DNA of 64,000 nt from Lachnospiraceae bacterium (GCA_017619635.1 JAFZRZ010000036.1:59526-123525), one strand, 5' to 3'; shown: positions 8,698 through 17,283, numbered from the stretch's first letter. Made by a program: numbers and translations. Notes: generated from the sequence alone by a model not told the origin.

Positions 8698-9780
8698 ATG
8701 ATTATAGGTGCTTGCGGATATGGTGCAACCGGCTCATCAATTATTACTGATTTGTTAAGGGAATTTGATGGATTACAGATATTTGATGATTTTGAATTTA
8801 CTTTTACTTATAGAGTAGATGGATTACAGGATCTTGAATATCATTTGATGAAGAATTATGCAAAAACAATATCAGGTGATGCTGCAATTAAAAGGTTTTT
8901 ATATGCTGCTAATTATATAAAAACTCCTTTGCTTCATAAGCCAACAAATGCTAAAAAATTCTTGGAAATTACTAACGAATTTGTGGATTCTATTGTTCAA
9001 ACAAGGTTTAAAGGGATGGAATCTATAGATGTTATTTCTGGCAATATTCCCCGTAATATTGTTTCTCTAGGATTAAAGAAAATAATATATCCAAGAACAA
9101 TAGAGAAGATAAAAAAGGGACCTTGTTACTTGTGGCCTAATAGAACACTATATGTATCAATAAAACCTGAAAACTTCTATGACTCCGCAAAGAAGTATAT
9201 TAGAGATATTTTAATTGCAATGGGAGCGGATTTGAATAGGCCTATTGTTTTAGATCAACCTTTTGAAGGGAATGCGCCTGAACAAAGTTTTGCTTTTTTT
9301 GATGATCCGAGAGCAATTATTGTTGACAGAGATCCGAGAGATTTATATCTAGAAACAAAATACAGACATCTTGCTGAGTGTCGTTTTTTGCCTCGAGAAG
9401 ATGTGAGAAATTTTAGTATTTATTACAGACAAATGAGATGTGGAAGATCAACAACAGATACTGATAGGATTTTAAATGTCAAATTTGAAGACTTGATGTA
9501 CAACTATGATGAAACGGTTGATAAAATAATTGCTTTTGCAAATCTTGGAAAACATGTAAGAAAAAAAGAAGTATTCAATCCAGAAAGATCTATTAATAAT
9601 ACCCAACTGATAAGGAAATATCCACAGGAAAAGGATGCAATTAAGTATATAGAGGAACATCTAAGCGAATTTTTATATCCGTTTGAATTATATAAGGATG
9701 TAAAGACGGATGGCGAGGCTGTCTTGGGTTCCGCGAAATACGCAGCAAAGAATAAATCACTTATGAAAGGAACTAAGTAA
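8698..9780 (+). CDS. Sulfotransferase-like protein
   Basis: This 360-residue protein begins MIIGACGYGATGSSIITDLL, a P-loop-like 5'-phosphosulfate-binding motif of the PAPS sulfotransferase superfamily. A second block, IIVDRDPRDLYLE near residue 210, fits the 3'-phosphate-binding region (R-D-P-R-D). The family transfers sulfate from PAPS to an acceptor; a glycan is likely here given the neighbours. The stop codon overlaps the start of the PEP mutase gene (TAATG), so translation is probably coupled to the phosphonate genes. Hence the polymer may carry pyruvyl, acetyl, sulfo and phosphonate substituents, which is inference. Assignment to a specific acceptor is not possible. Confidence 0.7.
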   Translation: MIIGACGYGATGSSIITDLLREFDGLQIFDDFEFTFTYRVDGLQDLEYHLMKNYAKTISGDAAIKRFLYAANYIKTPLLHKPTNAKKFLEITNEFVDSIVQTRFKGMESIDVISGNIPRNIVSLGLKKIIYPRTIEKIKKGPCYLWPNRTLYVSIKPENFYDSAKKYIRDILIAMGADLNRPIVLDQPFEGNAPEQSFAFFDDPRAIIVDRDPRDLYLETKYRHLAECRFLPREDVRNFSIYYRQMRCGRSTTDTDRILNVKFEDLMYNYDETVDKIIAFANLGKHVRKKEVFNPERSINNTQLIRKYPQEKDAIKYIEEHLSEFLYPFELYKDVKTDGEAVLGSAKYAAKNKSLMKGTK

Positions 9781-11789
9781 TGAAAGCACTAATATTGAAT
9801 TCAGGACTGGGTTCTCGTATGGGAGTCCTGACAAGTGAACATCCAAAATGTATGACAGAAATTTCTGCCCGTGAGACGATTCTGTCACGACAGTTAAATA
9901 TTCTTGCTGAGGCTGGGATTACTGATGTTGTAATTACTACAGGCTATTACGATGCGGTTCTTGTGGGATATTGTAATTCATTAGACCTACCACTTCATTT
10001 TACATTTGTGAAGAATCCGATATATGATCAGACAAACTATATCTACAGCATTTACTGTGCAAGAGAATACTTAGATGATGATATCATCCTCATGCATGGT
10101 GATCTTGTATTTGAAAATGAAGTGTTTGATAAAGTGATGGCTTCAGAATCATCCTGTATGACCGTATCATCTACATTGCCTCTTCCAGAGAAAGACTTTA
10201 AGGCTCAGGTAAAAGATGGGAAAATAATGAAAGTTGGTGTGGACATATTCACAGATGCTATGGAGGCACAGGCTCTTTATAAGTTGAAGAAGGATGATTG
10301 GATGGTCTGGCTCAACAAGATTATTGAGTTCTGTGAAAACGACAACCGCAAAGTTTATGCCGAGAATGCATTAAATGAATTGAATGGAGCCGCTAACATT
10401 CATGCTTTGGATGTTCAGAACATGCTCTGTTCAGAGATTGATAACCCTGAAGACCTCGCAGTGGTTACTGCTAAGTTGAAAGAAGTTGAATCACGCACAG
10501 TTTATATGTGTTTTGCTACTGACATCATTCATGGTGGGCATATATCTATTATTAAGAAAGCAGAGCGTCTTGGGAGATTGATCATTGGCGTTCTTTCGGA
10601 TGAAGCGGTTGCAAGCTATAAGAGATTCCCTCTTGTGTCCTATGAAGACCGAAAGATAATGTTTGAAAACATTGCTGGAGTGTATAAGGTTGTTGAACAA
10701 AAGACATTATCATATAAGGAAAACCTTGAGAAATACCATCCTGATATCGTTGTGCATGGTGATGACTGGTGTACTGATTTTCAGAAACCTATAAGAGATG
10801 AAGTTGTATCAGTATTGGCTACATATGGCGGCAAACTTGTTGAGTATCCATATAGTAATGATGAAAGATACAAAGATCTTGATTCAAGGACAAGAGCAAA
10901 TTTATCAATGCCGGATATCAGACGCGGAAGGCTTAAAAAGATGCTTGAGGCTAAAGGCTTGATTACAGCAATGGAAGCTCATGATGGCTTGACAGGGCTT
11001 ATAGTAGAGAATACTGTGGTTCACCAAGAAGGCGGTGCGCACCAGTTCGATGCTATGTGGGTATCATCACTCTGCGACTCAACAGCAAAAGGTAAGCCGG
11101 ATATCGAACTTGTGGATATGACTTCACGTTTCCGTACTATAGAAGATATTACAGAAGTTACTACAAAGCCGATTATATTTGATGGAGACACCGGCGGAAA
11201 AACAGAACATTTTATATATACAGTTCGTTCTCTTGAACGTCTCGGTGTATCGATGGTTATTATCGAGGATAAGACGGGACTTAAGAAAAACAGTTTGTTC
11301 GGTACAGAGGTTGTTCAAACACAGGATAGCATTGAAAACTTCTCTGCAAAGATTAAAGCGGGTAAGATGGCGCAGCGTACTAAAGAGTTTATGATCTGTG
11401 CTCGTATAGAGAGTCTAATCCTTGAGCAGGGAATGGAAGATGCTTTGAACCGTGCGTTTGCATTTGCAGAAGCTGGTGCAGATGCAATTATGATTCATAG
11501 CCGCAAGAAGGATCCAAGCGAGATTCAGGAGTTCATCGAGAAGTTCAGAGCTAAGGATTCAACAACACCGATAGTTCTTGTACCGACATCATTTAATTCC
11601 ATTAAAGAAGAAGAGTGGAAAGAAAGAGGAGCAAATATAATCATCTATGCAAATCAGCTAATGCGAGCTGAAGTTCCAGCAATGCAGAAAGCGGCAGAGA
11701 TGATACTAGAAAATCACAGAGCTGAAGAATGCGATGAAATGTTAATGCCATTCAAGGATATTATTCGATTGATTCCTGCGGAGGGGTAA
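9780..11789 (+). CDS. pepM: Three-domain nucleotidyltransferase-cytidylyltransferase-phosphoenolpyruvate mutase
   Basis: The 669-residue protein has three domains. Residues 1-~235 are a LicC/PntC-like sugar or choline-type nucleotidyltransferase (LNSGLGSRMG, HPKCMTEI, TNYIYSIYCARE, MHGDLVFE). Residues ~238-375 are a glycerol-3-phosphate-cytidylyltransferase-like domain with the HxGH motif (DIIHGGHISII). Residues ~380-669 are PEP mutase (FDGDTGGKTEHF, then EDKTGLKKNS, matching the diagnostic EDK-x5-NS). PEP mutase converts PEP to phosphonopyruvate and commits carbon to phosphonates. The fused transferases probably activate the finished phosphonate as a CMP derivative for transfer to a glycan. 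The later steps are encoded by the next gene and by the decarboxylase at 15725-16849. Confidence 0.9.
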   Translation: MKALILNSGLGSRMGVLTSEHPKCMTEISARETILSRQLNILAEAGITDVVITTGYYDAVLVGYCNSLDLPLHFTFVKNPIYDQTNYIYSIYCAREYLDDDIILMHGDLVFENEVFDKVMASESSCMTVSSTLPLPEKDFKAQVKDGKIMKVGVDIFTDAMEAQALYKLKKDDWMVWLNKIIEFCENDNRKVYAENALNELNGAANIHALDVQNMLCSEIDNPEDLAVVTAKLKEVESRTVYMCFATDIIHGGHISIIKKAERLGRLIIGVLSDEAVASYKRFPLVSYEDRKIMFENIAGVYKVVEQKTLSYKENLEKYHPDIVVHGDDWCTDFQKPIRDEVVSVLATYGGKLVEYPYSNDERYKDLDSRTRANLSMPDIRRGRLKKMLEAKGLITAMEAHDGLTGLIVENTVVHQEGGAHQFDAMWVSSLCDSTAKGKPDIELVDMTSRFRTIEDITEVTTKPIIFDGDTGGKTEHFIYTVRSLERLGVSMVIIEDKTGLKKNSLFGTEVVQTQDSIENFSAKIKAGKMAQRTKEFMICARIESLILEQGMEDALNRAFAFAEAGADAIMIHSRKKDPSEIQEFIEKFRAKDSTTPIVLVPTSFNSIKEEEWKERGANIIIYANQLMRAEVPAMQKAAEMILENHRAEECDEMLMPFKDIIRLIPAEG

Positions 11790-11795
11790 ATAGCT

Positions 11796-12914
11796 ATGGA
11801 ACAGAGGATAATAACACATAGTCATAACTACAAAGACCTTGATGATTGGATTAAGACTAATGGATGCAAGAAGCTACTGATGGTATGTGATGGCTCGATA
11901 GCCTATCAAGAAGCGTTCAATAATCATCTTGATGAAATCATAAAGACCGGTGTGGAGATTATTAGATTTCAGGATTTCCAATCTAATCCTCTTTATGAAA
12001 ATGTGGTAAACGGAGTGAGATTATGTAGAGCCAAGAATTGTGACTCCATTATTGCCGTCGGTGGAGGATCAGCAATTGATGTTGCAAAATGCATAAAGCT
12101 CTATGGAAATCTCCTGGGAGATGGAGAGAATGGAAGCTGGTTAAATGCAGAATATGTGGAAAACAATATTCCATTCCTTGCTATGCCTACAACCGCTGGT
12201 ACAGGATCAGAAGCTACACGTTATGCGGTGATCTATTATGAGGGGAAGAAACAGAGCATAACAAGCGAAAGCTTCATTCCTAAAACAGTGCTCATGGATC
12301 CGGATACGTTAAAAACGCTTCCGGATTATCATAAAAAGGCCACAATGTGTGATGCATTATGCCATGCTATTGAATCATACTGGTCTGTGAATAGCACTGA
12401 CGAGAGCAAGGAGTACAGTAAGAAGGCTATACAAGCTGTGATGGAACACATGGAAGGTTATCTCAATAACACTGAGAATGGTAGAGGTGGAATGCTTAGA
12501 GCTGCAAACATGGCTGGTAAGGCTATAAATATTTCGCAGACCACAGCAGGTCATGCAATGTGTTATAAAATCACCAGTTTGTTTGGTTGTGCTCATGGCC
12601 ATGCTGCAATTCTTTGTGATAGAGTTCTCTTTCCGTGGATGGTTAAGAATACTGATAAATGTATCGATCCAAGAGGTGAAGAATATATGAAAAAGACTCT
12701 TGATGAGATAGGTCAGGCGATGGGATGTAAGAATGCATCTGAAGGAGCTGTTAAACTGGTTCAGATATTTGATGATCTGGGACTTGAAGTTCCGGTTGCG
12801 ACAGATGAGCAGTTTGAAGAACTTAAGACTTCCGTAAATCCTGTCCGCCTTAAGAATCATCCAATTGCATTAGATGTTGAAACAATAGATAGATTATACC
12901 ACGATGTTTTATAA
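11796..12914 (+). CDS. Iron-containing alcohol dehydrogenase, probable phosphonoacetaldehyde reductase
   Basis: This 372-residue group III alcohol dehydrogenase shows IIAVGGGSAIDVAKC (nucleotide binding, ~residues 86-100), TTAGTGSEATRYAV, a metal-site helix containing DALCHAIESYWS and a second metal motif with HAMCYK and CAHGHA. It starts six bases after the PEP mutase gene. In known pathways such enzymes (PhpC-like) reduce phosphonoacetaldehyde to 2-hydroxyethylphosphonate, and no 2-aminoethylphosphonate transaminase is visible here, so hydroxyethylphosphonate is the most likely end product. Family assignment is firm; the substrate is inferred from neighbours. Confidence 0.87.
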   Translation: MEQRIITHSHNYKDLDDWIKTNGCKKLLMVCDGSIAYQEAFNNHLDEIIKTGVEIIRFQDFQSNPLYENVVNGVRLCRAKNCDSIIAVGGGSAIDVAKCIKLYGNLLGDGENGSWLNAEYVENNIPFLAMPTTAGTGSEATRYAVIYYEGKKQSITSESFIPKTVLMDPDTLKTLPDYHKKATMCDALCHAIESYWSVNSTDESKEYSKKAIQAVMEHMEGYLNNTENGRGGMLRAANMAGKAINISQTTAGHAMCYKITSLFGCAHGHAAILCDRVLFPWMVKNTDKCIDPRGEEYMKKTLDEIGQAMGCKNASEGAVKLVQIFDDLGLEVPVATDEQFEELKTSVNPVRLKNHPIALDVETIDRLYHDVL

Positions 12915-12973
12915 CTGATGTAATCAAACTATAAATAGATCAAGGTGCATATTATCATAGCGGGGATACAGAT

Positions 12974-14527
12974 TTGGAAAGAATTATCGCAAGTTTTAAG
13001 GCGGATAAAAGAGCTATAGCCTCAAATGATGAGCATATTGGTGAGATAATAATCGATGGAAATAGTATAGAGTTCTATGTAAGGGATACTAATAATCCGT
13101 TTGTTCACGCATATATTGGAGGCGATGGACATTATGGTTATACAGTATTTGTTAATGACTCAGAGTATAAGGGAAGAAACAAAACTTTAGATAATTCTTC
13201 CAGTTATCGAGTACTTTGTGTTCTTAAATCGGCTCGGATTCATGAGGATCCGATTGAGACAGAAAATGTTACAGAGGTTTCTTTTACTATTCCCGAATTA
13301 ATACCGTGGATTAATATGAAGACCGTCAGTTATGAGCAAATCTCAATGACGGAAGCAATAGGGATTGAGGAAGAGTTAGAAGATGTAGTATTACTTGATA
13401 ATGAAGACACTGAGGTAAGATTTGCATTCTCTTCTAAAACATGTAAAAATGCCATGGAGAACTGGTCATCAACAAGTATCACAGTTGAAAAAGTGCCAGA
13501 GATACATATCAAATATCATAATCCGGTATCGCTTGAACGAATACGATCTGATATTCAAATGAATATGGAATTCTGGGGAATTATCATTGGGCATGTTTCA
13601 ACGGCAGAAAATATTCTTGTTCGTTTTTCTTGTGATAATGAATTGGAAGGTCACAATTGCAAATTAATGTATTTTAATGCGGATTATTCATATAATTTGC
13701 GGGCAGTTGATTTGTTTCACAGAGTTACCACGGATTATAAACTACTGAAGGATTCAATAAGTTCTCTTTATGAAGGCTGGAGTGAATTTTTCCATGACGA
13801 GAAATTCTACTACATTAGAAACAACTTTTTTATGGTTAATAGGAAAGCAGAGCCTTTTCTGGAAGATGTCTTTGTAACATATGTAAGAATTCTTGAAGGT
13901 TATGAACTTAGAATTTCCGGAGATGATAACATTAGAGTTAAAATCGAAGATCAGATAAGGGGTATCGAAAAGAATATAAAGGATTCTATTCGTGAGGATG
14001 AGATAAAAAATAAGATTGAAAATGCTATTAAACCTATAATCCCAGATTGGAGTCTGAATTCATCTCATGCTGGTGAATTGGCCAGATGGATTGCAAATGG
14101 TTATATTGGAAAGGTTTCTCTTGAGACTAGAATAAAAAGATTGGATGATAACCATTTAAATATTATTGCTAAAAACAAGACCATTATCGAGGAAGCGAAT
14201 AGCGGAGCATGTAACGCTGAGGATTATTATTCGAGGATTACCAAAACAAGAAATTACTATTCTCATTTTAAAGAAGATGATACTGGGATATTAAGCATAC
14301 AGCAGATGATAGATACAGTAAAAGTATTGAAAGGCTTAATAATGTTGATCTTTTATGAGAATATGGGTTTGAATTCAGATGATGCAAGGAAGATTCTGAT
14401 TAGGAATTCTGAACTTGCATTTGAAACTCAATGCCTTATGTCTGATGAAGAAAAAAGAATTCCAAGAGCATCAGACGCTGTTATACACAATCTATTAAAT
14501 GAAAAGGATGAAACCACAGAATCTTAA
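12974..14527 (+). CDS. ApeA-like HEPN-domain protein (probable anti-phage RNase)
   Basis: The start is TTG 12974, eight bases after cgggga. The N-terminal half (IGEIIIDGNSIEFYVRD, FVHAYIGGDGHYGYTVF) resembles the ApeA N-terminal beta-rich domain. The C-terminal third is helical and holds KTRNYYSHFK, giving R426-x4-H431, the catalytic motif of HEPN ribonucleases. ApeA proteins are single-gene abortive-infection defences in which the N-terminal domain is thought to sense phage and the HEPN domain cuts RNA. It interrupts the phosphonate operon between the reductase and the decarboxylase. The family call is by motif and recall, so a generic HEPN protein remains possible. Its codon use is more AT-rich than the flanking phosphonate genes. 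Confidence 0.72.
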   Translation: MERIIASFKADKRAIASNDEHIGEIIIDGNSIEFYVRDTNNPFVHAYIGGDGHYGYTVFVNDSEYKGRNKTLDNSSSYRVLCVLKSARIHEDPIETENVTEVSFTIPELIPWINMKTVSYEQISMTEAIGIEEELEDVVLLDNEDTEVRFAFSSKTCKNAMENWSSTSITVEKVPEIHIKYHNPVSLERIRSDIQMNMEFWGIIIGHVSTAENILVRFSCDNELEGHNCKLMYFNADYSYNLRAVDLFHRVTTDYKLLKDSISSLYEGWSEFFHDEKFYYIRNNFFMVNRKAEPFLEDVFVTYVRILEGYELRISGDDNIRVKIEDQIRGIEKNIKDSIREDEIKNKIENAIKPIIPDWSLNSSHAGELARWIANGYIGKVSLETRIKRLDDNHLNIIAKNKTIIEEANSGACNAEDYYSRITKTRNYYSHFKEDDTGILSIQQMIDTVKVLKGLIMLIFYENMGLNSDDARKILIRNSELAFETQCLMSDEEKRIPRASDAVIHNLLNEKDETTES

Positions 14528-14570
14528 TGAGGTTCTACCTATTGTACATAGTAGATTCATTTCGAGAGTT

Positions 14571-14686
14571 ATTTCATTGTGGTTATCGTAAATCTTGGTA
14601 GCTTATCCGCCAGCGGATCAATAAGAGCTTATCAGCCACTTTGTGGTCATCGCACTCCTGATAGGGAACCAAGCTATAAATGAAAT
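14571..14686 (+). ncRNA. Candidate structured RNA between the ApeA-like and small membrane genes
   Basis: The 237-base gap contains nested complementary segments that fold into one compact unit. ATTTCAT (14571-14577) pairs with ATGAAAT (14680-14686). CTTGGT (14594-14599) pairs with ACCAAG (14668-14673). Inside, ATCCG/CGGAT closes a four-base loop (14605-14618). TATCAG (14630-14635) pairs with CTGATA (14658-14663) and encloses CCAC-TTT-GTGG (14636-14646). An alternative pairing, TAGCTT (14599-14604) with AAGCTA (14671-14676), competes with the second stem and could allow switching. No known riboswitch or retron RNA was recognised. It could also be a 5' leader of the small membrane gene. Confidence 0.4.
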
Positions 14687-14764
14687 ATCACTGACTATTA
14701 TGATGTTACTATAGTCCTCAACACCGAAATTATAGATTACAACAAGATTCAATTAGAGGTTTTA

Positions 14765-14968
14765 ATGGGAATACAAATTGGTGACAATAACAATATCAAA
14801 AATTCTGTTGTCACGGAAAATGGAACCGTCCATAAAGACACACAGAAAAAAAGCATTGTAGAGAGACATCCTATACTGGTTGGATTAATCATCTCGTTGA
14901 TAGCTGGATTTATACTAATGTTTTCTTTCTGGAAAGATATTATAAGTTGGCTTGAAAATTTGTTTTAA
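14765..14968 (+). CDS. Small single-span membrane protein of a defence cassette
   Basis: A 67-residue protein preceded by a tagaggt ribosome site. Residues ~3-20 read IQIGDNNNIKNSVVTENG, a short Asn-rich IGDNN-x-I motif. Residues ~38-58 (PILVGLIISLIAGFILMFSFW) form one membrane span, followed by a short tail. The same IGDNN motif reappears at the end of the next protein (ISIGNDNQIEESVI). I infer that the two products contact each other or share a surface, possibly placing the effector at the membrane. No family name is recognised. It starts 78 bases after the structured intergenic element. Confidence 0.6.
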   Translation: MGIQIGDNNNIKNSVVTENGTVHKDTQKKSIVERHPILVGLIISLIAGFILMFSFWKDIISWLENLF

Positions 14969-14983
14969 GGAGTATCTACTGAA

Positions 14984-15676
14984 ATGGCTAAAAGTGAACT
15001 CATAAAAGAATTGGCAAGAGGTAAGATTGATACAGAAATTGCATTAAAACAGCTAAAGTTGCTACTTGATGTTTTCCCAGATGAAAGCATTATGTCTTGG
15101 GTGGATAAAGAGCTGACGGGTTATAAGCAAGAGGATGAGTTGCCATCATATCGTAAAGCTGGTGGCTCTTTAACAGGTACATTCTTAAACTTTAGAACAC
15201 ATGCCAATAATGTTGGGATTCCTTTAAAACCAGATACACCTAAAGAAATATCTGATTTCTGCAATTCTGTAGAATTTAAAGAATCAATAGGCACATTAAA
15301 AAGTCTAATGGAAAGCGATAATAAAAAAGGCATTGTTGTAACGGTTCCTCCAGATATGTATCCATTAATAATGAGGTATTCAGCGATGTCAATGACAGCA
15401 CTATTAGGAGCGCATGTTAATGTAAGCAGTGCTGCCATTCCACGTATCTTTTCTGAAGTTGATAACAAGGTTCTTGATATCTTGATGCTTCTTGAGAAAG
15501 AGTTTGGAAATTTGGATGATTTGGATATAGATTTGTCTGAAAAATCAGAACAGGAAGTTAAGGATATTCAGAAACAGATAATAGTTTATATTTATAATGA
15601 TAATAGTATTTCGATCGGGAATGATAATCAAATAGAAGAATCTGTAATTGCATCCAAGAGTAATGTTGAGGGATAA
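14984..15676 (+). CDS. AbiTii-domain abortive-infection-like protein
   Basis: The 230-residue protein begins AKSELIKELARGKIDTEIALK and continues with a DESIMSWVDKELTGY stretch and DELPSYRKAGGSLTGTF. This arrangement (helical start, W-V-x-x-E-L-x-G-Y, then P-x-Y-R) matches my recall of the AbiTii domain (PF18864), associated with abortive infection. The C-terminal ~40 residues carry the IGNDNQIEESVIASKSN motif shared with the preceding small membrane protein. It is 15 bases downstream of that gene, with an aaggag site, so the two are co-expressed. No catalytic residues are evident. Biochemical function is unknown. Confidence 0.62.
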   Translation: MAKSELIKELARGKIDTEIALKQLKLLLDVFPDESIMSWVDKELTGYKQEDELPSYRKAGGSLTGTFLNFRTHANNVGIPLKPDTPKEISDFCNSVEFKESIGTLKSLMESDNKKGIVVTVPPDMYPLIMRYSAMSMTALLGAHVNVSSAAIPRIFSEVDNKVLDILMLLEKEFGNLDDLDIDLSEKSEQEVKDIQKQIIVYIYNDNSISIGNDNQIEESVIASKSNVEG

Positions 15677-15724
15677 ATATATCTGTTTCAATGCTTTGAA
15701 TAAATCATAGGAGATACACAATAA

Positions 15725-16849
15725 ATGAAAGTAGAATCATTAGTAAACATTATCAATTCAGACTTTTACACAGGAGTGCCTGACAGTCAGCTCAAAGCTC
15801 TCTGCAATTATTTGATGGATCGCTACGGTATTGACCCGAAGCATCACATCATCGCAGCTAACGAGGGTAACTGCACAGCACTTGCAGCTGGCTATCATTT
15901 AGCAACTGGCAAGGTTCCTGTAGTTTATATGCAGAACTCCGGCGAAGGTAATATCATTAATCCGGTAGCATCGCTCCTCAATGATAAGGTTTATGCTATT
16001 CCGGTTATCTTCATAATCGGTTGGAGAGGCGAGCCGGGTATCCATGATGAGCCTCAGCATATCTACCAGGGTGAGGTGACCACATGTCTCTTGGACGATA
16101 TGGAAATAGCAAACTATGCTATTGGTACCGATACAACAGAAGAAGAGTTGAAGGCTAAGATGGATGAGTTCCGTTCAATACTCGCAACTGGAAAGGACGT
16201 AGCATTTGTAATCCGCAAAGGTGCGCTGACTGATGCTCCAAAGGTGAAGTATGAGAACTCCAACACGATGGTAAGAGAGGAGATTATTCAGCATATAGTA
16301 GCCGCTTCCGGTGAAGATCCGATTATCTCCACAACCGGAAAAGCGTCTCGTGAGCTGTTTGAAATCAGAGTTGCGAACAATCAGTCTCACAAGTACGACT
16401 TCCTGACTGTAGGATCGATGGGACACTCAAGTTCTATAGCTCTTGGTGTCGCATTGAACAAACCGAACACTACAATCTGGTGCGTTGATGGTGACGGAGC
16501 AGTTCTCATGCATATGGGTTCTATGGCTGTGTTGGGAAGCAATAAGCCGAAGAACTTAATTCACATCGTAATCAACAACGGAGCTCATGAGACAGTTGGT
16601 GGTATGCCCACAGTGGCAAGCAATATTGACCTTGTGAAGATCGCTGAGGCTTGTGGATATCCGTATGCTGTGAGTGTTGATAGCTTTGAAGCTCTGGATA
16701 AGGAATTAGAAGCCGCCAAGAACAGAAACGAGTTGAGCCTCATCGAAGTGAAGTGCAGCATAGGCGCACGTGATGATCTCGGACGTCCTACAACCACAGC
16801 TCTCGAGAACAAGCAGAACTTCATGGAGTACCTGAAGACGTTGAGTTAA
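15725..16849 (+). CDS. ppd: Phosphonopyruvate decarboxylase (thiamine diphosphate dependent)
   Basis: This 374-residue enzyme has the ThDP-activating glutamate in AANEGNCTALAAGYHLATG (~residues 43-61). Its second ThDP/Mg motif runs from GDGAVLMHMGSMAVLGSN to VINN (~residues 255-287), followed by GAHETVGGMPT. Phosphonopyruvate decarboxylase turns phosphonopyruvate into phosphonoacetaldehyde and pulls the unfavourable PEP mutase reaction forward. It belongs functionally with the genes at 9780-12914, but a ~2.8 kb defence-type insert separates them. Its synonymous codon use looks GC-richer, like the PEP mutase gene and unlike the insert. A ggagat ribosome site lies 8-13 bases before the ATG. Confidence 0.93.
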   Translation: MKVESLVNIINSDFYTGVPDSQLKALCNYLMDRYGIDPKHHIIAANEGNCTALAAGYHLATGKVPVVYMQNSGEGNIINPVASLLNDKVYAIPVIFIIGWRGEPGIHDEPQHIYQGEVTTCLLDDMEIANYAIGTDTTEEELKAKMDEFRSILATGKDVAFVIRKGALTDAPKVKYENSNTMVREEIIQHIVAASGEDPIISTTGKASRELFEIRVANNQSHKYDFLTVGSMGHSSSIALGVALNKPNTTIWCVDGDGAVLMHMGSMAVLGSNKPKNLIHIVINNGAHETVGGMPTVASNIDLVKIAEACGYPYAVSVDSFEALDKELEAAKNRNELSLIEVKCSIGARDDLGRPTTTALENKQNFMEYLKTLS

Positions 16850-16850
16850 C

Positions 16851-17135
16851 CACACAATCTTTACTCTCCGCAGTAACCACGATACTCCTGAAAGATGGAA
16901 CGAGCCCATCCCGGGACTTATATTTGAACATGATCACGGAATGTTTTTTACTCCAAAGCAGATAGGGAAAAGATTTAAGAAGCATGTCAGTAAGTTGGGT
17001 GAAGGATTTGAAAATATCACGCTATACAATCTCAGACACACTGCGGCTACGGATCAATATTATTGCAGTCAGGGAGATATAATGTTAGTCAAGGAGTTTC
17101 TTCGCCAGGAAAACATAAATAACACCGTAGGATGA
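16851..17135 (+). pseudogene. Remnant of a tyrosine recombinase/phage integrase (C-terminal part)
   Basis: Reading the frame through from just after the decarboxylase stop gives NHDTPERWNEPIPGLIFEH, then MFFTPKQIGKRFKKHVSK, then ITLYNLRHTAATDQYY and LVKEFLRQENINNTVG before a TGA. LRHTAAT is box II (Arg-x-x-His) of tyrosine recombinases, and the text before it resembles the usual lead-in to that box. The N-terminal domain, first catalytic Arg and final Tyr are absent, so it cannot be active. The in-frame ATG at 16941 is probably not a real start. It is a scar of a past integration event next to the defence insert. Confidence 0.75.
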
Positions 17136-17274
17136 TATAATCAGTTAAGAGCATATCATATATGTATTTTTCCCAGCCATTTCTTAAACAGAATTCAAAA
17201 GGCGATTATTCGTTAATTCGCATTCTTCAATTCTTTAATCCCAACAAATGAATATATATGATCCTTTTCCTTTA

Positions 17275-17283
17275 TGGTATAAT
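17275..17283 (+). promoter_or_regulatory. Extended -10 promoter element for the radical SAM gene
   Basis: TGGTATAAT is an exact TGn-TATAAT extended -10 box 53 bases upstream of the ATG. No good -35 lies 16-18 bases before it, as is often the case for extended -10 promoters. The same nine bases recur upstream of cheR (62658-62666). Confidence 0.55.

Noticed and set aside
12375..12860. A 161-codon open frame on the minus strand inside the Fe-ADH gene
   Set aside because: It lies opposite a clearly coding, conserved enzyme gene, has no ribosome site, and is best explained as a chance frame.
14528..14764. Retron or tRNA-like element in the structured gap
   Set aside because: No reverse transcriptase lies nearby, and the stems do not fit a tRNA cloverleaf or any retron layout I know.
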